A stretch of 64,000 nt of DNA, taken from assembly GCA_011389895.1 (NCBI GenBank), contig JAABTN010000004.1, positions 1 through 64,000 of the forward strand, in the 5' to 3' direction. The notes under the pieces were generated by a model. The model worked only from the letters and a program-made list of their open reading frames with translations, searched no databases and was not told the origin of the DNA. The DNA is from Maritimibacter sp. (GTDB lineage Bacteria > Pseudomonadota > Alphaproteobacteria > Rhodobacterales > Rhodobacteraceae). Below are positions 56,876-64,000 of the stretch, piece after piece (positions within the stretch are counted from its first letter, which is position 1; every line of letters begins with the position of its first letter). The position numbers and the translations under genes are program-made.

Positions 56876-58381
56876 ATGTCTTCGAACCTCGTGATCGTAT
56901 ACCACCGCCAACCTTATGAGGAGGTGGACGTCAACGGGACAATCGAGTTTCGCGAGAACAAGAGCCCCAATGGCATCGTGCCGACGTTGAAAAGCTTCTT
57001 CGGGCGGTTCGACAGCGGGGCATGGGTCGCGTGGAAAGAGACCGAAGACCCCGCGAACCCCGGGTTCGAGCACCGGGTCGAGATCGAGGATGACCACGGG
57101 GCCTACGCGGTGAGCCGCCTTCCGCTTACCCGCGAACAGGTCAAAAGCTTCTACGAAGTATCATCGAAAGAGGCGTTCTGGCCCATCCTTCACGGGTTCA
57201 AGGAACGTTACAATTATGACCCGGTCGATTGGCCGACCTTTCGCGAAGTGAACTGGGCCTTTGCAGAGGTGGCCGCACATGAGGCCGCCGAGGGTGCCGT
57301 GGTCTGGGTGCATGATTACAACCTCTGGCTTGTGCCCGGATATCTGCGCCGGATGCGTCCCGATCTCAAGATCAGCTTCTTTCACCACACCCCGTTCCCG
57401 TCCGCCGACATGTTCAACGTGCTGCCGTGGCGCAAGGAGATCATGGAAAGCCTTCTGGCCTGTGACGTGGTGGGGTTTCACATCCCGCGCTACGTCGCGA
57501 ATTTCGTCTCTGCCGCGCGCTCGATGCTTGATGTCGAAGTGACGGCACGGCAGAAAGTGGACAAGGATTTCGCCGCCGAGTTTTCGGCCCTGACCGAGGT
57601 GAGCGTGCCATACGAGCTGTTGTTCAACGAAAAGAAAATCCGGGTGCAGGCCAGCCCCGTGGGCATTGATTTCGGCTATATAACCGATGTGGCGAACACC
57701 CCCGAGACACAGACAAGGGCGCGCGAAATCCGCGCCGACATGGGCGAGGGCAAATTGCTCCTCTCGGTCGGGCGCACCGATTATACCAAGGGCGGTATAG
57801 ACCAGCTTGAAAGCTTCGAGAGGCTGTTGGAGACCAACCCCGACATGCGCGGCAAGGTGCGGCTCATGCATGTGTCGGTGCCGGCCAATCAGAACATGAC
57901 GGTGTATGAAAATATCCAGTCCGACCTGGAACAGATGGCCGGACGCATCAATGGCCGGTTCGGATCGCTCGACTGGCAGCCCATCGCGCTGATTTCCCGC
58001 GCGGTGCCGTTCACCGACCTCGTGGCCTTCTACCGGGCGGCGGACGTGGCATGGATCACGCCGCTGGCGGATGGCATGAACCTTGTTGCGAAAGAGTTCT
58101 GTGCATCGCGCACCGATGGCGACGGCGTTCTGGTCCTGTCCGAATTCGCCGGCGCGGCGGTCGAGATGGGATCGGCGCTTCTGACCAACCCGTTCTCGAA
58201 CAAATCCATGGACAGCGCGATTGAACAGGCGCTTGCCATGGGCGAAGCCGAGCGGCGCGACCGGATGGCGGCGTTGCGCCGGGTGATCCAGACCTACGAT
58301 ATTCGGTTCTGGGCCGAACACCAGATGCAGGCGCTTGGCGGCGACGAGGCGCGGCTGACCACGCTCCCCGCCGCTGTGTGA
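56876..58381 (+). CDS. ggpS: Glucosylglycerol-phosphate synthase (GT20 family)
   Basis: LVIVYHRQPYEEV..NGIVPTLKSFFG, SKEAFWPILHGF, WVHDYNLWLVPGYLRR, FFHHTPFPSADMFNVLPWR as in cyanobacterial GgpS. Confidence 0.88.
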   Translation: MSSNLVIVYHRQPYEEVDVNGTIEFRENKSPNGIVPTLKSFFGRFDSGAWVAWKETEDPANPGFEHRVEIEDDHGAYAVSRLPLTREQVKSFYEVSSKEAFWPILHGFKERYNYDPVDWPTFREVNWAFAEVAAHEAAEGAVVWVHDYNLWLVPGYLRRMRPDLKISFFHHTPFPSADMFNVLPWRKEIMESLLACDVVGFHIPRYVANFVSAARSMLDVEVTARQKVDKDFAAEFSALTEVSVPYELLFNEKKIRVQASPVGIDFGYITDVANTPETQTRAREIRADMGEGKLLLSVGRTDYTKGGIDQLESFERLLETNPDMRGKVRLMHVSVPANQNMTVYENIQSDLEQMAGRINGRFGSLDWQPIALISRAVPFTDLVAFYRAADVAWITPLADGMNLVAKEFCASRTDGDGVLVLSEFAGAAVEMGSALLTNPFSNKSMDSAIEQALAMGEAERRDRMAALRRVIQTYDIRFWAEHQMQALGGDEARLTTLPAAV

Positions 58382-58415
58382 GAGCACCAAGTCCCGCACG
58401 TGGGGCGCGTTTCGG

Positions 58416-59078
58416 TCAGCGTCCGACGATCCGTTCGGGCGGGACACCGGACATCGCGTGCAACAGCGCGTTGGTGTTGGTGACGCCGAATTTCTTTTGC
58501 AGCTTGGCGCGATGCACCTCGACCGTGCGCGGGGAAATGTCCAGCGCGCGCGCAATCTCCTTCGATGTCATGCCTTCGGCGAGCAGGTTCACCACCTCGC
58601 CCTCGCGCTTGGTCAGCGGCTGGTAGGGCCGGTGCCCCGACAGGTCGGCAAAGCTCCAGACCGCCCGCCCGAGGGGATCGTTCTCGGGGGTCAGGGAATG
58701 GCCCCGCGTTCGACACCAGAACAGCGACCCATCCTTGCGCGCCATGACCCGTTCATCCCAGTAGGTGTTGGTTGTCTTGAGGTCCGCCACCCCCCGGTCG
58801 CGGATTTTCACGAATTCGTCGCGCGACGAATACAGCACCTCGAACGACTTGTTCGAAAGCTCGTCTGTCTCGTAGCCGAACATGCGTTCGAATTCCGGGT
58901 TGCAGGCCCGGATCACGCGGCTTTCCGTCACCACGAGCCCGACGGGCGCGTAGTCAAAAACCAGCGCCGCGAAATCTCCCGTCGCGTATGCGTCGTCTAT
59001 ACGTATTTTCACCAAGTTGCCGAAACCCTTGCGATTGGCGAGGCTTGTCCCACGATATGAACGTTCCTGCGCGGGCAC
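58416..59078 (-). CDS. PAS domain / LuxR-type HTH transcriptional regulator
   Basis: PAS (APVGLVVTESRVIRACNPEFERMFGYETDEL) and LuxR HTH (LTKREGEVVNLLAEGMTSKEIARALDISPRTVEVHRAKL); start may be GTG 59012. Confidence 0.85.
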   Translation of the reverse strand: MPAQERSYRGTSLANRKGFGNLVKIRIDDAYATGDFAALVFDYAPVGLVVTESRVIRACNPEFERMFGYETDELSNKSFEVLYSSRDEFVKIRDRGVADLKTTNTYWDERVMARKDGSLFWCRTRGHSLTPENDPLGRAVWSFADLSGHRPYQPLTKREGEVVNLLAEGMTSKEIARALDISPRTVEVHRAKLQKKFGVTNTNALLHAMSGVPPERIVGR

Positions 59079-59107
59079 AAGCTGCGCGGGACAAGGGAGG
59101 AAAACCT

Positions 59108-60310
59108 ATGAAACTCATGAAACGCGCCGTAGCCGCGTTCTCTTTCGCCGTGTCCATGACCGTTCCGGCGGTCGCACAGGATGGTGATCCGGTCAAGATC
59201 GCGCTTATCCATGGCATGTCGGGCAGCTCTTTCGAGGCCTTCTCGAAGCAAATGCACACCGGGTTCGAAATGGGGCTTGAATACGCGACCGATGGCACGA
59301 ACGTGGTCAACGGCCACCCCATCGAGATCATCAAGAAAGACAGCCAGTTCAAACCCGACGTGGCCCGCGCCGTTCTTGCCGAAGCGTACGGCGACGACGG
59401 TGCGCTGATCGCCATCGGCGGCACGTCGTCGGGCGTGACGCAGGGGATGTTGCCGATTGCAGAGGAATACGAACGCCTTCTGATCGTTGAACCCGCAGTG
59501 GCCGACAGCCTGACAGGCCCGGATTCGAACCGCTACGTGTTCAAGACATCGCGCAACTCGTCGATGGACATGCAGGCGCAGGCGCTTGCGCTTCAGCCGG
59601 ATGAAAACCTCTACGTGGCCACGTTGGCCGAAGACTATGCCTTTGGCCGCGACGGGATCGAGGCATTCAAGGCCGCGCTTGACGGTTCCGGGGCCACCGT
59701 GGTGACGGAAGAATACGTGCCGCAAGGCACCACCGATTTCACCGCCGTGGGCGAACGCCTGTTCAATTCGCTGAAAGACAAGGAAGGCCGTAAGGTCATC
59801 TTGATCTACATTGCCGGTGGTGGGGATGCGCCGGGCAAACTGCAGGCGATGGACCCGTCGCGCTTCGACATCGAGATGTCGATGGGCGGTCACATCCTTC
59901 CGGTTTTGCCGACCTACAAGCGTTTCCCGGGTCTCGAAGGGGCCGTGTATTACTACTACGAAGCCTTCGATAACGAGATCAACAACTGGCTCGTGGAGGA
60001 GCATTTGGCGCGCTTTGACAGCCCGCCGGACTTCTTCACCGCGGGTGGCATGGCCTCGGCCCTCGCCGTTGTGAAGGCGATCGAGGAAAGCCCCTCTCTC
60101 GACATCGAAGACCTGATCACGACTATGGAAGGCATGTCCTGGGATACGCCGAAAGGTCCGATGACCTTCCGTCCCGAGGATCATCAGGCCCTGCAATCCA
60201 TGCTGCACTTCAAGATCCGCGTGGATGATGACGTGGAATGGGCGATCCCGGAAAAGGTCCGGATCATCGAAGCCGACGAGATGGACATTCCGATCGGGCG
60301 CGAGAACTGA
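59108..60310 (+). CDS. Branched-chain-amino-acid/amide-type ABC transporter substrate-binding protein
   Basis: Signal peptide; VKIALIHGMSGSSFEAFSKQMHTGFEMGLEYA (LivK-like). Confidence 0.9.
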   Translation: MKLMKRAVAAFSFAVSMTVPAVAQDGDPVKIALIHGMSGSSFEAFSKQMHTGFEMGLEYATDGTNVVNGHPIEIIKKDSQFKPDVARAVLAEAYGDDGALIAIGGTSSGVTQGMLPIAEEYERLLIVEPAVADSLTGPDSNRYVFKTSRNSSMDMQAQALALQPDENLYVATLAEDYAFGRDGIEAFKAALDGSGATVVTEEYVPQGTTDFTAVGERLFNSLKDKEGRKVILIYIAGGGDAPGKLQAMDPSRFDIEMSMGGHILPVLPTYKRFPGLEGAVYYYYEAFDNEINNWLVEEHLARFDSPPDFFTAGGMASALAVVKAIEESPSLDIEDLITTMEGMSWDTPKGPMTFRPEDHQALQSMLHFKIRVDDDVEWAIPEKVRIIEADEMDIPIGREN

Positions 60311-60334
60311 TCTGCGCCCCCTGAAACCCAAAGT

Positions 60335-60364
60335 CCCGGCCAGCCCTCTCTCTGGCTGGCCGGG
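60335..60364 (+). other. Intercistronic hairpin livK-like/livG-like, perfect 11-bp stem
   Basis: CCCGGCCAGCC-ctctctct-GGCTGGCCGGG, no T-tract. Confidence 0.88.
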
Positions 60365-60390
60365 GCACCCCCAAACAAATTCCCGAAGCC

Positions 60391-61155
60391 ATGACACACC
60401 CTTCTCTCTCCACCCGTGATCTTACGATCCGGTTCGGTGGGCACACGGCCGTGAACGCCGTGACCTGCGACTTTCACCCCGGTGAACTGACCGTGATCGT
60501 GGGCCCGAACGGGGCCGGCAAGACGACCTATTTCAACATGATCTCGGGGCAGTTGATGCCCAGCGAGGGCACGGTTGAAAAAGACGGTCTCGACCTGACC
60601 CGCATGCCCGCCTCCACGCGGGCGCGCCACGGGGTTGGCCGCGCCTTTCAGCTGACAAACCTGTTCCCGCATCTCTCCGTGCTGGAAAACATCCGCCTCG
60701 CGGTTCAGGCGCAATCGGGCGATGGGCGGCGGTTCTTCACCCCGGTGACGCGGCTCACCGAACTGGCCGCGAAAGCCGAACGTTACCTTGAGGCGACGCG
60801 GCTTTCCGACCGAGCCGACATGCCCGCCGCAGCGCTTCCCCACGGGGACCAGCGCAAGCTGGAGGTGGCGCTTCTCATGGCGATGGAGCCCGACATCTAC
60901 ATGTTCGACGAACCCACCGCCGGGATGAGCCTTGACCACGCGCCCGACGTGCTCGACCTCATCGCCGAGATCAAGCACGACCACACCAAGACCGTGCTGC
61001 TGGTCGAACACAAGATGGACGTGGTCCGTGCGCTCGCCGACCGGATCATCGTGTTGCACAATGGCGAGCTTATCGCGGATGGCGACCCGGGCGAGGTGAT
61101 GTCGAGCCAGATCGTGAAAGACGTCTACCTTGGCAATGCGGGAGAGCTGACATGA
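60391..61155 (+). CDS. Liv-type ABC transporter ATP-binding protein (LivG-like)
   Basis: Walker A GPNGAGKT, GVGRAFQLTNLFPHLSVLENIRLAVQ. Confidence 0.93.
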   Translation: MTHPSLSTRDLTIRFGGHTAVNAVTCDFHPGELTVIVGPNGAGKTTYFNMISGQLMPSEGTVEKDGLDLTRMPASTRARHGVGRAFQLTNLFPHLSVLENIRLAVQAQSGDGRRFFTPVTRLTELAAKAERYLEATRLSDRADMPAAALPHGDQRKLEVALLMAMEPDIYMFDEPTAGMSLDHAPDVLDLIAEIKHDHTKTVLLVEHKMDVVRALADRIIVLHNGELIADGDPGEVMSSQIVKDVYLGNAGELT

Positions 61156-61868
61156 GCCTTCTTTCGATCCGCAACATGGATGTTTCCATCGGCCAATACG
61201 CGGTTTTGCACGGGCTGACGCTGGACGTGCCCGAGGGTGGTGTTTTTGTCCTTCTCGGGCGCAACGGCGCGGGCAAGACCACGACGCTGCGCTCGATCAT
61301 GGGTCTTTGGGACCGGCCCGCCGGGTCGGTAACCTTCCGGGGCGAAGATATCTCGTCACTGCACACCTCGGACATTGCCAGGAAAGGCATCGCCTTCGTG
61401 CCCGAGAACATGGGCATTTTCGGCGGTCTCACGGTGGCCGAGAACATGGTGCTGGCCACGGCCAACGGCAAATTCGACCCCGCGCGGCTCAAACGCGTCT
61501 ACGCGCTGTTTCCGGCGCTGGAACAGTTTTGGAACAAGCAGGCCTGGAGCCTGTCGGGCGGTCAGAAACAGATGCTCGCGGTCGCCCGCGCCATCATCGA
61601 ACCCCGTGATCTCATCCTGATCGACGAACCGACCAAGGGTCTGGCCCCGACGATCATCCACGGCATGGGCGAGGCGTTCAAGGATATCTCGCAATCGACC
61701 ACGATCCTTCTGGTCGAACAGAATTTCGCATTTGCCAAGAGCCTGGGTCGCGACATGGCGGTGATCGACGATGGGCAGGTGGTGCACACCGGCTCCATGG
61801 CCGATTTCGCCGCCGATACCGCGTTGCAAGACCGGCTCTTGAGCCTCTCGATGGAGGAAGGCGCATGA
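61152..61868 (+). CDS. Liv-type ABC transporter ATP-binding protein (LivF-like)
   Basis: GRNGAGKTTTLRSIMG, LSGGQKQMLAVARAI, LIDEPTKGLAP. Confidence 0.94.
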   Translation: MSLLSIRNMDVSIGQYAVLHGLTLDVPEGGVFVLLGRNGAGKTTTLRSIMGLWDRPAGSVTFRGEDISSLHTSDIARKGIAFVPENMGIFGGLTVAENMVLATANGKFDPARLKRVYALFPALEQFWNKQAWSLSGGQKQMLAVARAIIEPRDLILIDEPTKGLAPTIIHGMGEAFKDISQSTTILLVEQNFAFAKSLGRDMAVIDDGQVVHTGSMADFAADTALQDRLLSLSMEEGA

Positions 61869-62857
61869 AGACCCTGGGACCCATGATCGAGAAGGCGGGG
61901 GGCGTGTTCCTTCTGCCCGTCGCGATCGCCATACTTGCCTTCGTGCTGATCGGTGCGCCGTCGTCGTGGCTGACGCTCACGGTGGCCGGGCTGTCGATGG
62001 GGCTGATGCTGTTTCTCATGGCCTCGGGCCTCAGCCTTGTTTTCGGGCTGATGGATGTGCTGAATTTCGGCCATTCCGCCTTTGTCAGCTTCGGGGCCTT
62101 CGTGGCGGCAACAGTCCTCGCGTGGCTCGGCGGATGGGTCGGCGCGGATTCGATCTTTCTGAACGCGCTCGCGCTGATCGCCGCGATATCGGCGGCCATC
62201 GTCTTTGGTGCCGCAGCGGGCTGGTTCTTCGAGCGGGTGATCGTGAAGCCGGTCTACAAGGACCACCTGCGCCAGATCCTGATCACCATGGGGGCGCTGA
62301 TCGTGGCCGAGCAATTGATCCTTGCCACATGGGGCGGCACGCCGACCAATGTGCCGCGTCCGCAATTTCTGGAAGGTGCGATCATCCTCGGGGGATCCTC
62401 GCTTGAGGTTTATCGCCTGTTCGCCTTCATCGTCGGCGTCGTGGTCTATGCGGGTATTTACTTCCTGCTCAACAAGACGCGCATCGGGCTTTTGATACGC
62501 GCCGGGGTCGAGAACCGCGAAATGGTCGAGGCGCTGGGGTTCCGGATCGACCGGCTGTTCATCGGGGTCTTCATGCTGGGCTCCGCGCTGGCGGCGGTCG
62601 GCGGGGCCATGTGGGCGGGGTATGAAACGCTTATCACCCCGGCGCTCGGGGCCGAGATGATGGTGATCGTCTTCATCGTGGTGATCATCGGCGGGCTTGG
62701 TTCGATCCAGGGCACGCTTCTGGGCGCTATCGTGGTGGCGTTGATGCAGAACTACGTGGGCTTTCTCGCCCCGAAGCTGGCGCTTGCGTCCAACATGCTC
62801 CTGATGATGGCAATTTTGCTGTGGCGGCCCTCTGGCCTTGCCCCGGCGGTGAAGTGA
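61865..62857 (+). CDS. Liv-type ABC transporter permease (LivH-like)
   Basis: GLSLVFGLMDVLNFGHSAFVSFGAF, VVIIGGLGSIQGTLLGAIVV. Confidence 0.93.
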   Translation: MKTLGPMIEKAGGVFLLPVAIAILAFVLIGAPSSWLTLTVAGLSMGLMLFLMASGLSLVFGLMDVLNFGHSAFVSFGAFVAATVLAWLGGWVGADSIFLNALALIAAISAAIVFGAAAGWFFERVIVKPVYKDHLRQILITMGALIVAEQLILATWGGTPTNVPRPQFLEGAIILGGSSLEVYRLFAFIVGVVVYAGIYFLLNKTRIGLLIRAGVENREMVEALGFRIDRLFIGVFMLGSALAAVGGAMWAGYETLITPALGAEMMVIVFIVVIIGGLGSIQGTLLGAIVVALMQNYVGFLAPKLALASNMLLMMAILLWRPSGLAPAVK

Positions 62858-62868
62858 GGGAACGTCGC

Positions 62869-63936
62869 ATGAACCGCACCATGAACCGCACGTTGAGTGT
62901 CAAAATCATCGCGTTGACCGTTTGGGGTCTCCTCCTGTTCTCGCCGTTCCTGTTCCAGGACGTGCGCCAGGTCGAAGTCGCGGCCCGTATTGCCGTCTTC
63001 ATCGTGCTGGTCGCCTCCTACGACCTGTTGATTGGCTACACCGGGATCGTGAGTTTCGCGCACACCATGTTCTTCGGTTTCGGGGCCTACGGTGTCGCGA
63101 TCGCGTTGAAACAGATCGGGCCGGGCTGGGGTGCCTGGACGCTGGGCACGCTATCGGGCGTGGCGGTCTCGATCGTCGTCGCGATCCTTATCGGCCTTCT
63201 GTCGCTTCGGGTGAAGGCCATCTTCTTTGCCATGATCACGCTTGCCGCGGCCTCGGTCGCGTTGGTGCTTGCTTCGCAGCTCAGTCAATTCACCGGCGGC
63301 GAGGATGGTATGATCTACAGCGCGCCGGATCTGTTGAAACCTTCGACCAAGCTTCTCACCGATGCCGAGGGCGACGTGTTGCGGATCTTTGACGTGCGCA
63401 TGAATGGCAAGATCGCGGCCTATTATTTCGTATTCATCACCTGTGCGCTCATGTTCTGGGCCATGCTGCGCATCGTCGGCTCGCCCTTGGGCACCGTCCT
63501 GAAGGCGATCCGCGAGAACGAGGGCCGGGCGGAAGGCATCGGCTACCGTGTCGTGGCCTATCGCACCGCCGTCTTCGTCATCGCGGCCACCACGGCAGCG
63601 CTTGCGGGCGCGGTCTATGCCACGTGGCTCAGATACACCGGACCGGATACGACCCTGAGTTTCGCGATCATGATCGACATTCTCCTGATGGTCGTGATCG
63701 GCGGCATGGGCACGATGTGGGGTGCGGTGATCGGGGCGACGCTCATGGTGCTTGCGCAATACTATCTGCGTGATCTCATGGAGGTGGCGTCGCGCGCGAC
63801 CGAGGCGATCCCGCTTCTGCCCGAGCTTCTCAGCCCGGATCGCTGGCTTCTGTGGCTTGGCATCATCTTCATCCTCCTGGTCTATTTCTTCCCGGCAGGC
63901 ATCGCGGGGACAATCATCCGGGGTCGCACGAAATGA
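62869..63936 (+). CDS. Liv-type ABC transporter permease (LivM-like)
   Basis: GYTGIVSFAHTMFFGFGAYG, LRVKAIFFAMITLAAA, AIRENEGRAEGIGY. Confidence 0.92.
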   Translation: MNRTMNRTLSVKIIALTVWGLLLFSPFLFQDVRQVEVAARIAVFIVLVASYDLLIGYTGIVSFAHTMFFGFGAYGVAIALKQIGPGWGAWTLGTLSGVAVSIVVAILIGLLSLRVKAIFFAMITLAAASVALVLASQLSQFTGGEDGMIYSAPDLLKPSTKLLTDAEGDVLRIFDVRMNGKIAAYYFVFITCALMFWAMLRIVGSPLGTVLKAIRENEGRAEGIGYRVVAYRTAVFVIAATTAALAGAVYATWLRYTGPDTTLSFAIMIDILLMVVIGGMGTMWGAVIGATLMVLAQYYLRDLMEVASRATEAIPLLPELLSPDRWLLWLGIIFILLVYFFPAGIAGTIIRGRTK

Positions 63937-64000
63937 TCCCGCGCTCGTCCTATCTGCCACTGGGTGACGTTGAGCTTCACGTCACCGAATGGGGCGACCG
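63933..64000 (+). CDS. Start of a downstream gene, possibly alpha/beta hydrolase (truncated by window)
   Basis: MIPRSSYLPLGDVELHVTEWGDR resembles alpha/beta hydrolase N-termini; ATGA overlap with livM stop. Confidence 0.45.
   Translation, partial: MIPRSSYLPLGDVELHVTEWGD

Noticed and set aside
57161-58555. 464-aa minus-strand ORF
   Set aside because: Antisense to ggpS.
59009-60397. 462-aa minus-strand ORF
   Set aside because: Antisense to the Liv-type SBP gene.
1-64000. CRISPR arrays, tRNA/rRNA genes, prophage or insertion sequences
   Set aside because: No spaced direct repeats, cloverleaf-type sequences, integrase/transposase ORFs or terminal repeats were seen by eye.

Overview
High-GC alphaproteobacterial chromosome segment, most like the Rhodobacteraceae/roseobacter group by gene content (inference; no search run). 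It is almost fully coding and catabolic or transport oriented. In order: MoxR/DUF58/BatA-DUF4159 cluster; glutamine-synthetase-like gene with a split Rieske oxygenase and divergent IclR regulator; SitABCD-type Mn/Zn ABC transporter divergent from a Fur/Mur regulator; MarR, transglutaminase; complete xylose operon (xylFHG-xylAB-aldose epimerase-dihaem peroxidase) divergent from a ROK repressor and a CRTAC1/UnbV-like protein; TRAP transporter with TetR; FAH-family enzyme; nitrilase / DddP-like M24 / ArpA-type Fe-2OG oxygenase cluster with LysR; homoprotocatechuate meta-cleavage operon (HpaR, F, E, D, second extradiol dioxygenase, FAH, H, I); dipeptide-type ABC transporter; 39-aa small membrane protein; cobalamin riboswitch in front of an unknown 100-aa ORF; DMT transporter; FAH enzyme; glucosylglycerol-type operon (gpsA, HAD phosphatase, ggpS); PAS-LuxR regulator divergent from a Liv-type ABC transporter. 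No rRNA, tRNA, CRISPR array, prophage or IS element was recognised. Best leads: (1) cobalamin riboswitch controlling an uncharacterised 100-aa protein; (2) Rieske oxygenase split into a cluster-bearing small ORF and a catalytic ORF lacking the cluster ligands, next to a GS-like gene; (3) two unrelated homoprotocatechuate 2,3-dioxygenases side by side; (4) DddP-like protein with apparent loss of the catalytic-base Asp; (5) GC-rich hairpins without a T-tract directly after the substrate-binding-protein genes of every importer in the window; (6) an 11-bp-phased GGGTC array in the sitA leader.
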